This document shows, one piece after another, positions 51,589 through 60,243 of a stretch of 64,000 nt of DNA. Numbering within the stretch: position 1 is the stretch's first letter; each line of letters opens with the position of its first letter. Under the pieces are notes generated by a model. That model made no database searches and was not told the DNA's origin. It saw only the letters and a list, made by a program, of their open reading frames with translations. A program made the position numbers and the translations under genes. This DNA comes from JANQPX01 sp041398025 (lineage in GTDB: Bacteria; Pseudomonadota; Alphaproteobacteria; Geminicoccales; Geminicoccaceae). The DNA lies in contig JAWKVM010000010.1 of assembly GCA_041398025.1 (NCBI GenBank), positions 62,001-126,000 of the forward strand. Reading direction: 5' to 3'.

Positions 51589-52917
51589 ATGGCCACCTTG
51601 AAGCACCGCCCCTGGGTTCCGGGACCTTGCGAAGATCATGTTCAGCGCCTCGCCGAAACGGCGTCGGACGGCAGGACGGAGGACGTCGCCGATCGGATCG
51701 AAGCGCTCGCGGGGCTGAACCGTGCGATCCACGAACGCAGCTGCTTCAACCTGAACCCGGCGACCAACGTCATGAACCCGCGGGCGGAAGCGATCCTGTC
51801 GGCCGGCCTCGGCTCCCGGCCGTCCCTCGGCTATCCCGGCGACAAATATGAGATGGGTCTTGAGGCGATCGAGGAGATCGAGGTGATCGCTGCCGAGCTC
51901 TCGGCGGAAATCTTCGATGCCGGCTATGCCGAGATCCGGGTCGCCTCCGGCGCCATGGCCAATCTCTACGCCTTCATGGCGACCTGCAGGCCGGGGGATG
52001 CCATCATCGCCCCGCCCGCGACCATCGGCGGCCATGTCACCCATCATGCCGCCGGCTGCGCCGGTCTCTATGGCCTGAAGACCCACCCGGCGCCGGTCGA
52101 CGCCGACGGCTACACCCTGGACATCGAAGGGCTCGCGGAGCTCGCGCACAGCGTGCGGCCGACGCTGATCACGGTGGGCGGCAGCCTCAATCTGTTCCCG
52201 CATCCGGTCAAGGCGGTGCGGAAGATCGCGGACGAGGTCGGCGCCAGGGTGCTGTTCGATGCCGCCCATCAATGCGGCGTGATCGCCGGCAGGGCCTGGC
52301 CCAACCCGCTCGCCGAGGGGGCGGATCTCATGACCATGAGCACCTACAAAAGCCTTGGCGGTCCGGCCGGCGGTCTCCTCCTGACCAATGACGCCGCGCT
52401 TGCCGAGCGCGTGGACGCCATCGCCTTTCCCGGCATGACCGCGAATTTCGATGCCGCGAAATCGGCGGCGCTGGCGCTGACCATGCTCGACTGGCGAGAG
52501 CATGGAAAGGCCTATGCCGACGCGATGATCGGAACCGCCAGGAGCCTCGCCGAAGCGCTCGACGCCGAGGGCGTGCCGGTGTTCGCGAAAGCGCGCGGCT
52601 TCACCCGCTCCCACCAGTTCGCGATCGAGGCGGCGCGCTATGGCGGCGGGCAGGCGGCCTCGAAGAGGCTGCGCAAGGCGGGCTTTCTCGCCTCCGGCAT
52701 CGGTCTGCCGACCGCCCCGGTCGAGGGCGACATGAACGGTCTGCGCATCGGCACGCCGGAGCTGGTGCGCTTCGGCGTCGGCGAGAAGGATGCCGGCACC
52801 CTGGCATCGCTGATCGCCAGAGCGTTGAACGCGGATGAGCCCGAAAGCCTGGCGGCCGAGGTCGCGGATCTCCGGGCGACCTTCGACAAGCTGCATTTCA
52901 TCTGCGGTTCCGCCTGA
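51589..52917 (+). CDS. Serine hydroxymethyltransferase-like PLP enzyme
   Basis: The 442-aa protein belongs to fold-type I PLP enzymes and resembles SHMT in order and motifs: GGHVTHHAAG, VLFDAAHQCGVIAG, and the PLP lysine in MSTYKSLGGPAGG, where SHMT has THKTLRGPRGG. The Tyr in place of His before the lysine, GGPA in place of RGPR and GGHVTHH in place of GGHLTHG show it is not the housekeeping GlyA. Likely reactions are aldol cleavage or hydroxymethyl transfer on a serine-type or alpha-methylserine-type substrate. The start has GGGAG upstream. It is divergent from a GcvA-like LysR gene. Confidence 0.82.
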   Translation: MATLKHRPWVPGPCEDHVQRLAETASDGRTEDVADRIEALAGLNRAIHERSCFNLNPATNVMNPRAEAILSAGLGSRPSLGYPGDKYEMGLEAIEEIEVIAAELSAEIFDAGYAEIRVASGAMANLYAFMATCRPGDAIIAPPATIGGHVTHHAAGCAGLYGLKTHPAPVDADGYTLDIEGLAELAHSVRPTLITVGGSLNLFPHPVKAVRKIADEVGARVLFDAAHQCGVIAGRAWPNPLAEGADLMTMSTYKSLGGPAGGLLLTNDAALAERVDAIAFPGMTANFDAAKSAALALTMLDWREHGKAYADAMIGTARSLAEALDAEGVPVFAKARGFTRSHQFAIEAARYGGGQAASKRLRKAGFLASGIGLPTAPVEGDMNGLRIGTPELVRFGVGEKDAGTLASLIARALNADEPESLAAEVADLRATFDKLHFICGSA

Positions 52918-53215
52918 GGGATAGCAGCGGCGCAGACAGCGGCCCTGGTCTGTCCCGCAGCGAAAGGATCATGGCCGCCAGCGTTTTGAGAACGTCGCGC
53001 GGTCTGGTTGGCGAGACCGGGTCCCAGTCCGGCATCTCGAATTTCCCCCTGCGCGCTTGCTCGATCGTCAGGCTGTCCTGCTTCCCATCGGCAGCTTTCA
53101 AATCGTCCTTGCCGTCGGCAGTCTCGCCTGGGTGCCGGTTGTTCCGCCGACGGAATGAATGTCGATCATCCCGCTGACGAGTAGGGGATTGCCGCGCATC
53201 GTCGGCCATCATATG
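52898..53215 (-). CDS. Hypothetical hydrophilic protein (weak call)
   Basis: The 105-aa frame is open up to 53254; the ATG at 53215 has AGGA three bases upstream. It is rich in charged residues and has no membrane segment, signal or recognised motif. It overlaps the end of the SHMT-like gene by 20 bases. Support: the 84-bp repeat copy 53187-53270 lies upstream of it in the same orientation as the other copy lies upstream of the TAXI gene. This may be a chance frame in a regulatory gap. Confidence 0.3.
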   Translation of the reverse strand, partial: HMMADDARQSPTRQRDDRHSFRRRNNRHPGETADGKDDLKAADGKQDSLTIEQARRGKFEMPDWDPVSPTRPRDVLKTLAAMILSLRDRPGPLSAPLLSLRRNRR

Positions 53216-53270
53216 TCCTGATCGAGACATTTTTTGTCGTTTGTTTCCTGGCATGTAACGCTTTGTAACA
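53187..53270. repeat. 84-bp direct repeat, copy 1, with tandem TGTAAC boxes
   Basis: This segment aligns without gaps to 56596-56679 with 67 of 84 identical bases counted by eye; the core 53221-53270 is 42 of 50. It contains a T6GTCGTTTGTTT stretch and two TGTAAC boxes at 53254-53259 and 53264-53269, exactly 10 bases apart. Such a spacing is typical for response regulators of the OmpR family. It lies about 95 bases upstream of the response-regulator start and is probably an operator that this regulator binds. Confidence 0.75.
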
Positions 53271-53362
53271 ATCCTTTGGATTTCCTTGCTTTTCCGTTTT
53301 CGTCGCCTATCGTTTTAGGGGTCGATCGATCGAGTGAGGCAACAGCCTCTCAGTGTTTCGAA

Positions 53363-54141
<779 letters not shown>

Positions 54142-54145
<4 letters not shown>

Positions 54146-55518
54146 TGCGCTTCTTGCGGATAAGCTTTCTCGCCCGGATCGCCATCATCCTGATCTTCAG
54201 CCTGATCTCGATTCAGGTCCTCGCCGTGATGGGCTATTTCATCCAGAGGTCACACAACACCGGAACCGGCATCCGCCTGCCCCTGCCGGATCAGGTGGCG
54301 GCCATTATCGAGCTGATCGAACATGCCGGTCCCGAGGATCGAACGACAATATTGCGGGCGGTCAGCAGCGCACAGCTTCAGGCGACCGTCACGAAGGATG
54401 CGCCGGAGCCGCCTTCAGAAAACTGGCGCGCCTCCTACCAGCTCCAGCAGGTCCTGACCAGCTATCTGTCCACCGATCACGATCGGGAGGTCACGGTTCT
54501 CATTCGCTATGACCAGTCAGGTCCCCTTGCCTGGGTCATGCCATACGTCGCACCCGTCACGGCGATGATCGTCATGGCACTTGGTGACGGCCAATATCTC
54601 GTGATTCAGTCCGTCGGTTTTCTGGTGTTGAATCTCTTCGGCTTTCCGCCAGGCTTCTGGGCTGGAATCATCGGTTCCGCAGTCACCCTGCTGGCCTTCG
54701 TCGTGATACGCCGGGAGGTGCGTCCCCTGCGCCGCCTTGCCAAGGCTGCTCACAGCCTGGACCTGCGTGAACCGCACACGATTCCAGATTTTCCTTCCAG
54801 CGCTTCCGACATCCGTGCGGTTATCTCCGCCTTCAATCAGATGCAGCAGCGCGTGGCCTGGCTGATCAACGAGCGCATGGCGATGATCGGCGGCATCTCC
54901 CACGACGTGCGCACCTATGCCACGCGCCTGCGCCTGCGCGTCGAGCTGATGGAGGACGAAGCCGAACGCGCCCGTTCCATCCGCGATATCGACAGCATGA
55001 TCGGTCTGCTCGACAATGCGCTCTATACGATCCAGGACCGGACGCCCCAGGAAAGCCTGGAGCTCGTCGACATCAGCCAGCTTCTCCGCGACGAAATCGT
55101 GGATCGCCAACGAGCAGACCTGGCGGCATCGGTGACGATTGCGCCGGAGGCCGAAGGGGCGCTCGTGCTGGGAAGCACGGTCGCCCTTCGCAGGCTCTTC
55201 GGCAATCTCATCGAGAATGCCATCGCCTATGGCCGCGAAGCGCGGGTCCGGCTGACCCTGTGCAGCGACCGCCTGGTGACGCACATCGAAGATAGCGGCC
55301 CCGGCATTCCGCCGGAGCATCGCCGGAGTGCCATGCAGGCCTTCGTCAGGCTGGAAACGTCGCGCAGCCGGAAGACCGGAGGCGCTGGCCTGGGTCTCGC
55401 CATCGCCAACAAGATCGCCGAGATCCATGGCGGCAGCCTTACGATTGGAGACGCGTCGACCCATGGCGCATGCATCCTGGTCAGTTTGCCGTCCTTCGAG
55501 AAAGACCTCCTCGATTGA
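54142..55518 (+). CDS. Membrane histidine kinase with unusual H-box
   Basis: The 458-aa protein has two membrane helices (about residues 11-33 and 170-189) around a periplasmic domain of about 135 residues. A HAMP linker, a HisKA domain with His254 (MIGGISHDVRTYATRLRLR) and an HATPase domain with N-box FGNLIENAI, G1 EDSGPGIP and G2 GGAGLGLAI follow. The H-box has Tyr-Ala where most kinases have Pro-Leu/Thr (HDLRTPLTR). It is translationally coupled to the response regulator. A TAXI-type binding protein encoded convergently, 46 bases after its stop, may present a ligand to its periplasmic part. Confidence 0.92.
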
Positions 55519-55564
55519 CGGTCCTTCAAGCAGCCTGCCTCATCGTTCCCAGGAGAGACCGGGA

Positions 55565-56524
55565 TCAGTGGCAGCCACCCGACCATCGCGTCAGGCCCTT
55601 GACGTCGTCCTGCAAGTCGACCTCCCGCCATTTCTCCTGATACGGACCGTATTTGAGCTCACCCAGCTTGACTCTCAGAGCATCGACAAACCGATCGACT
55701 TTGGCGCAGCGCGGATTGTCCTTCGGCCAATTGTAAGCGAGGAGGATGACCCTGGTCCTGATTGTCTCGACGGTGCTCCCCTGATCGATCAGGTTGGGAT
55801 AGACGTCGCTGGTCCATGAAACCGGCTCATAGGGTCCGTCGATCCGCTCGGCGGGAACGTCCAGAAGCTTCAGGCCATCGGCCTCGGCAACCTCGGAGGC
55901 CAGTTTCCAAGGTGTCCCGGCGTTCAGGGCCATGGCCGCGATCTCGCCGCGTTTCAGACGATCGAGGGCCACGGCTTCCGCATCGCTCTGCACGTCCACA
56001 TTGAGATCGAGGGCGTCGAAGACGTTGGTCATCGTCAGAAATGTTCCGGTCCCCGGCGTGCTGAAATTCACTTTCTTGCCGGCAAGATCATCGATGGACG
56101 CGACGTCGTCGCGGGCGATGATGTGAAGCTCGGCACCATGCATCGCCGTGATATAGGCTATGCGTTCCTTGATGTCGGGATGAATGCCCTGATTCTTCAT
56201 GAATTCAAGGGTGTCGGCATAGGCCAGCGCAAGGTCGACGCCGCGCAGATAGAGCACATCCTCGACATTGCGCACACTGCCTTCGCCGATCATCGGCACC
56301 ACCCGAAGCGAGTAGCCGATGTTGTCATTCATCGCCACCGCCATGTCTTCGCAGTAGTAGAGATACGAGCCGGTTGTCCGGCCGCACATGATACCGACCT
56401 GGCCTTGATTGACTCGTTCGCGAACGTCGTCGTGGTCCTGCGCCCTTGCGGGCTCCGCATCGGCAACCGCAAGAAACAGGACCATGGCCGCCGGCCATGC
56501 GGCGCGGGCTGAGCTGATAAACAT
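55565..56524 (-). CDS. TAXI family periplasmic binding protein without transporter genes
   Basis: The 319-aa protein has a signal peptide (residues about 8-29, ending ARAQ) and the TAXI-type TRAP binding domain: VGIMCGRTTGSYLYYCEDMA near the N-terminus, IGEGSVRNVEDVLYLRGVDLALAYADTLEF, then ITAMHGAELHIIARDDVASIDDLAGKKVNFSTPGTGT-like character. Two cysteines (CGRTTGSYLYYC) are 11 residues apart. No TRAP permease gene is near it. It is next to a histidine kinase/response regulator pair, so it could be the extracytoplasmic ligand sensor, as TctC-like proteins are for TctDE-like systems. Its start follows GGGAG, which is buried in a leader stem. Confidence 0.88.
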   Translation of the reverse strand: MFISSARAAWPAAMVLFLAVADAEPARAQDHDDVRERVNQGQVGIMCGRTTGSYLYYCEDMAVAMNDNIGYSLRVVPMIGEGSVRNVEDVLYLRGVDLALAYADTLEFMKNQGIHPDIKERIAYITAMHGAELHIIARDDVASIDDLAGKKVNFSTPGTGTFLTMTNVFDALDLNVDVQSDAEAVALDRLKRGEIAAMALNAGTPWKLASEVAEADGLKLLDVPAERIDGPYEPVSWTSDVYPNLIDQGSTVETIRTRVILLAYNWPKDNPRCAKVDRFVDALRVKLGELKYGPYQEKWREVDLQDDVKGLTRWSGGCH

Positions 56525-56603
56525 CGGCAATCTCCCTTCGGTTTTGGTTATTCCATCAAGGAATGGGATGTTGATCTTCCCGAGAACGGGAGGGAGATTG
56601 CCG
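56525..56603 (-). promoter_or_regulatory. Structured 5' leader covering the TAXI ribosome site
   Basis: On the minus strand the leader begins with CGGCAATCTCCCT (56603-56591) and ends, directly before the ATG, with its exact complement AGGGAGATTGCCG (56537-56525). This closes a 13-bp stem, and the 3' arm contains the GGGAG ribosome site. Inside the 53-base loop two smaller hairpins can form: CCCG-ttct-CGGG (56590-56579) and ATTCC-ttgat-GGAAT (about 56564-56550). This shape would hide the ribosome site and could be a riboswitch, thermosensor or protein-binding leader. No known riboswitch class was recognised. The transcription start is assumed to be upstream of 56603. Confidence 0.65.
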
Positions 56604-56679
56604 CGCAGAGTTTGCTGCTATTTGTCCTGAATGAGACGTTTTTTGTCGTTTGTTTTCTGCTGTGTAACGCTCTGTAACA
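56596..56679. repeat. 84-bp direct repeat, copy 2, with tandem TGTAAC boxes
   Basis: Second copy of the repeat at 53187-53270, in the same orientation on the plus strand. TGTAAC boxes lie at 56663-56668 and 56673-56678, 10 bases apart. It lies upstream of the TAXI gene, and its left end overlaps the distal arm of the leader stem by 8 bases. The two copies bracket the RR-HK-TAXI genes, so both outward-facing promoters can share the same regulator. Confidence 0.75.
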
Positions 56680-56776
56680 GGTTCTTGAAATGTCCTTTTT
56701 ACGCTTCCGGGATTTCAAGCCATGAACGAGGGCCAGATTGCACAGCGTTGCACCCTGGTTCGCAAGCGGCCGTTGT

Positions 56777-57223
56777 TCAGCGGCTTCGCTCCCTTTGGCC
56801 CAGGAAGGCCTCAAAGGCGGCAAGCGTGGCCTCGGACACATGGTGCTCGATGCCTTCCGCGTCCATTTCCGCAGCCTCGGCCGGAACACCGACGGCGATC
56901 AGGAGGTCGACCACGATCCGATGGCGCAGGCGTACGCGCTTTGCCATGTCAGCGCCCTTGTCGGTCAGAAATATGCCGCGATAGGGCCGGGATACCGCCA
57001 GCCCCTCACGCTTGAGCCGGGCGATGGCCTTGGTCGCCGTCGGGTGGGCCACGCCCATCCTGGCCGCGATATCCGTGACGCGCGCCTCGCCACGCTCGCG
57101 CATCAGGTCGTCGATCAGTTCCGTGTAATCCTCCAGAAGGGTCTGAGCCTGCACGTCCCGCGCACGGCTGAAGCGTTCGGCCGGAAGCGGGGCGCGGCTT
57201 GCCGACGCCGCATCCGATGTCAT
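56777..57223 (-). CDS. mntR: DtxR/MntR family metal-dependent repressor
   Basis: The 148-aa protein has a winged helix-turn-helix (LLEDYTELIDDLMRERGEARVTDIAARMGVAHPTATKAIARLK, character only) and a dimerisation and metal-binding domain with HRIVVDLLIAVGVPAEAAEMDAEGIEHHVSEATL. This contains the His, Glu and Asp residues that bind manganese in MntR. It has no SH3-like third domain, as in MntR. It is divergent from mntH, and palindromic sites lie near both starts, so it should repress mntH, and probably itself, when manganese is sufficient. Confidence 0.9.
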   Translation of the reverse strand: MTSDAASASRAPLPAERFSRARDVQAQTLLEDYTELIDDLMRERGEARVTDIAARMGVAHPTATKAIARLKREGLAVSRPYRGIFLTDKGADMAKRVRLRHRIVVDLLIAVGVPAEAAEMDAEGIEHHVSEATLAAFEAFLGQRERSR

Positions 57224-57273
57224 GGCTTATCTCCTCTCTCAAATCGGTCGAATTTGAAAGCACCGTGAAATTG

Positions 57274-57289
57274 TATAGCCGAAGCTTCA
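57274..57289. promoter_or_regulatory. MntR-type operator near mntR
   Basis: TATAGCCGAAGCTTCA shares the TATAGCC-x-A-x-GCT-x-CA pattern with the site at 57353-57368. It lies 51 bases upstream of the mntR start, suggesting autoregulation. It is less symmetrical than the other site. Confidence 0.55.
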
Positions 57290-57342
57290 TTCGAAAAAGG
57301 CCCGAACCTTATCGCAGGAGTGGATCCCGGAAATCCTCCTCA

Positions 57343-57370
57343 TTGACAACTTTATAGCCAAGGCTACATC
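57343..57370 (+). promoter_or_regulatory. mntH promoter with overlapping MntR operator
   Basis: TTGACA at 57343-57348 is a perfect -35 box, with a weak -10 (TACATC, 57365-57370) 16 bases later. The palindrome TAGCC-aa-GGCTA within TATAGCCAAGGCTACA (57353-57368) sits in the spacer, the ideal position for a repressor. Confidence 0.65.
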
Positions 57371-57401
57371 AAGGAGATCTCTATCCCAGGATGTCGTTGC
57401 A

Positions 57402-58691
57402 ATGGCCAGCACGTCATTGACCAGCCGAACTCGAGCCGGCATCGCCGACGTCCTGTCGGGCACGCGGCGCGGCCCGAGGGCGTTCCTCATGTTCGCCGGC
57501 CCGGCCGTGATCGCGTCCATCGCCTATATGGACCCCGGCAATTACGCAACCAACATCCAGGCCGGCGCCGGCTACGGCTATGCGCTGCTCTGGGTCGTGC
57601 TCATGGCGAACCTGATCGCCATGCTCTTCCAGGGGCTGTCGGCGAAGCTCGGGATCGTCACCGGCCGCAATCTCGCCGAAATGTGCCGTGAGAGCTTCCC
57701 GCTGCCGGTGGTCTGGGCGATGTGGATCGTCAGCGAGATCGCGGCGATGGCCACCGACCTCGCTGAATTCCTCGGCGGCGCGATCGGCCTTGCCCTGCTG
57801 TTCGACATGCCGCTGATCGCCGGCATGATCGTCACCGCGATCGTTACCTATGCGATCCTGCTGGTGGAAGGGTGGGGCTTCCGTCCGATGGAGCTGATCG
57901 TCGGCGGTCTGATCGCGGTGATCGGGCTTTGCTATCTGGTCGAGATCTTCATCGCGCCGATCGCCTGGGGCGACGCCGCAAAAGGCCTCGTCCTGCCGCA
58001 GATCCCCAATCTCGCCGCCCTGACCATCTCGGTCGGCATCATCGGCGCCACGGTCATGCCCCATGCGATCTACCTGCATTCCGGCCTGACCCAGAGCCGC
58101 GTCGCCGTCCGCAACGACTCCGATCGGCGGAGACTGGTCCGCTACTCCAACATCGAGGTCGTGCTGGCGCTCGCGATCGCGGGCATGATCAACATGGCCA
58201 TGGTGATGATGGCGGCCAGCGCCTTCCATGAAGGCCACGGCGACGTCGCCGAGATCGAGACCGCCTATCACACCTTGACGCCGCTCCTGGGCGGCGTCGC
58301 CGCGGCGGCCTTCCTGACGTCGCTGATCGCGTCCGGCGTGTCGAGCTCGGTCGTCGGCACCATGGCGGGCCAGATCATCATGCAGGGCTTCGTCCGCTTC
58401 CGCATCCCGATCTGGCTCCGACGTCTCGTCACCATGATCCCGGCCTTCGTGGTCGTGGCCCTCGGCGTCAATGCCACGGACGCGCTGGTTCTCTCGCAAG
58501 TCATCCTGAGCCTTGCGCTGCCGGTCCCGATGATCGCGCTGGTCCTGTTCACCAGAAGCCGGAGCATCATGGGCGCCTTCGCCAACGGCCGGCTCACGAA
58601 CATGCTCGCCATCGCGGGCGCCGCCATCGTCCTGCTCCTGAACGTCATCCTGCTCCTTCAGACGTTCGGCGTCGACTTCATGGACGTCTAG
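57402..58691 (+). CDS. mntH: Nramp-type manganese/divalent metal transporter
   Basis: The 429-aa protein has 11 membrane helices and the Nramp metal-site motifs: DPGNYATNIQAGA in helix 1 (Asp and Asn ligands) and ATVMPHAIYLHSGL in helix 6 (Met ligand; MPH followed by Ala-Ile, whereas many MntH have Asn-Leu). It imports Mn2+ with protons through the inner membrane. The promoter and MntR operator are directly upstream, and mntR is divergent, so this is a normal manganese-uptake unit. Confidence 0.94.
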   Translation: MASTSLTSRTRAGIADVLSGTRRGPRAFLMFAGPAVIASIAYMDPGNYATNIQAGAGYGYALLWVVLMANLIAMLFQGLSAKLGIVTGRNLAEMCRESFPLPVVWAMWIVSEIAAMATDLAEFLGGAIGLALLFDMPLIAGMIVTAIVTYAILLVEGWGFRPMELIVGGLIAVIGLCYLVEIFIAPIAWGDAAKGLVLPQIPNLAALTISVGIIGATVMPHAIYLHSGLTQSRVAVRNDSDRRRLVRYSNIEVVLALAIAGMINMAMVMMAASAFHEGHGDVAEIETAYHTLTPLLGGVAAAAFLTSLIASGVSSSVVGTMAGQIIMQGFVRFRIPIWLRRLVTMIPAFVVVALGVNATDALVLSQVILSLALPVPMIALVLFTRSRSIMGAFANGRLTNMLAIAGAAIVLLLNVILLLQTFGVDFMDV

Positions 58692-58857
58692 AGCTGCCAG
58701 GGACGCGTTCGTCGACATCCAGCTGGCGACAGGCGCGACAGGCGCAGTCCCAGCCGCCGACTTGCGGCGCCGGTTCCCCGCCAGGTGACAGGGCGCACGC
58801 TGCCGCCGTGCCCCCAAGCCACCGCATTTCCCTATCTCAGAGGGGCACGGGAAGAAT

Positions 58858-59988
58858 TCAACCGTCCTTGATCGCCGGCAGCACGAGGTCGGCCATGAGC
58901 TTCACCGCGATCTTCCACGCATCGGCCTGGTTGTAATTTCCGGCCATCACCACGACCACGAGATTCAGATCAGGGATGACAACCAGGCGCTGCCCTCCAT
59001 TGCCGAAGCCCGCAATCCAACGGCGGCCATCCAATCGGCCCTGCCCCAGCCACCATTGATAGCCATATCCGAGCCCGTCCTCGGCGGCGACGCCGTTGTT
59101 GACCGAAGCCTCCAGCCAGCCGCGGGAGACGATCTCGCGGCCCTGCCACTGTCCGCCATCGAGAACGAGCTGGCCGATCGCAGCAAGATCGCGCGGCCGC
59201 AGTCTCAAGCCCGATGCCGCCGCAGGCTCGCCATTCGAGCCCTCGACCCAATCGACGTCCTCGATGCCGAGAGGATGGAACAATCGCTGACGTGCGAAGT
59301 CCAGCAGAGGCGTGCCTGTTCCCTCGGCAATAAGATGGGCGAGGATCGCCGTCGTGCCGCCATTGTAGGCCCAGCGCGCGCCCGGTTCGGCCACCATCGG
59401 CCGACCAAGGATGAAGCGATACCGGTCGTCAGCCAGCTCCATCGCAATTTCGCTGTTGCGCGCATCGCTGTAAGGCAGGGTCTCGTCCCATGCCGTGCCG
59501 AGCGTCATGGTGAGGGCGTGCTCCACAGTCATGCTCTGCCGGACGGGATCCCGCGCAAGATCCCGATAGACGGGAAACTGCTCGAGCAGCGGGCGATCGA
59601 GAGGCGGCACCTTTCCCTCGCTCAGCGCAATCCCATAAAGGAGGCCGACGATGCTCTTGGAGATGGAGCGGATATCGTGCTTCACCTCGGGGCCGAAGGC
59701 GACATCCCCAAGCGGCTGCCCCCAGCGCTCGTCTTGCCCTCGATAATATCGCTCAAGCGCCAGCTTGCCGTGGCGAGCGACCAGGACGGCATGCAGATTG
59801 GGCAGCTCCCCCCGACTGACCGCGGCGTCGACACGTGCATCAAGGCCCGGTTCAATACCGACCTCGCCCGGCAATGTCGTCATCCATTCATGGGCCGACA
59901 GGGATTTCACCAACGCAAAAGATCCCAGCACGTAAAGACAACATGCAAAAATCAACAGCCGTGTCGCACGTCGCCTGGCCAGCGCCAT
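58858..59988 (-). CDS. Serine hydrolase of the beta-lactamase family, exported or anchored
   Basis: The 376-aa protein has an N-terminal hydrophobic segment (residues about 10-30) that can serve as signal or anchor. The active-site motifs are SISK (SxxK near residue 108), YNG in ARWAYNGGTTAI and a final GFGNGGQ in the place of HxG or KTG. It is closest to class C-like esterases and D-aminopeptidase-like hydrolases; the substrate is unknown. It converges with mntH after 166 bases of intergenic sequence that includes a short tandem GACAGGCGC pair. Confidence 0.85.
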   Translation of the reverse strand: MALARRRATRLLIFACCLYVLGSFALVKSLSAHEWMTTLPGEVGIEPGLDARVDAAVSRGELPNLHAVLVARHGKLALERYYRGQDERWGQPLGDVAFGPEVKHDIRSISKSIVGLLYGIALSEGKVPPLDRPLLEQFPVYRDLARDPVRQSMTVEHALTMTLGTAWDETLPYSDARNSEIAMELADDRYRFILGRPMVAEPGARWAYNGGTTAILAHLIAEGTGTPLLDFARQRLFHPLGIEDVDWVEGSNGEPAAASGLRLRPRDLAAIGQLVLDGGQWQGREIVSRGWLEASVNNGVAAEDGLGYGYQWWLGQGRLDGRRWIAGFGNGGQRLVVIPDLNLVVVVMAGNYNQADAWKIAVKLMADLVLPAIKDG

Positions 59989-60170
59989 GTCGATCTCCGA
60001 ACGGGCGTCAGTCGATCGAAAGAGGCGTTGCTGTCGCTCGAGCCCCCTCTTTCTTTCGCCTTATCGCTGACGATCGTTCGTTCTAGCAGACATTGGCGGA
60101 AATTGGCAGCTGAGACACGACCCCTTCGTGTTCATGCCTTGAAGGTGGTACGGGACGCGCGATCATTTAT

Positions 60171-60200
60171 TGTCGGACATTATCTTGATTTTGTCCGACA
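60171..60200. promoter_or_regulatory. Twin GntR-type operators upstream of the GntR gene
   Basis: TGTCGGACA (60171-60179) and TGTCCGACA (60192-60200) are each 9-base palindromes, and they are 21 bases apart, two DNA turns. They also form one larger perfect 11-bp inverted repeat (60169-60179 with 60192-60202). They lie 44 bases upstream of the GntR start, so autoregulation by two cooperating dimers is likely. Confidence 0.7.
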
Positions 60201-60243
60201 ATATCTTAAGATGGTCCCGCGTCGACAAAAATAACCGGGGCTC

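Noticed and set aside
56722..57268. Plus-strand frames to the right of repeat copy 2, which might be the gene served by this repeat
   Set aside because: They are antisense to mntR and have shadow-like composition. The repeat is better explained as regulatory region of the TAXI gene.
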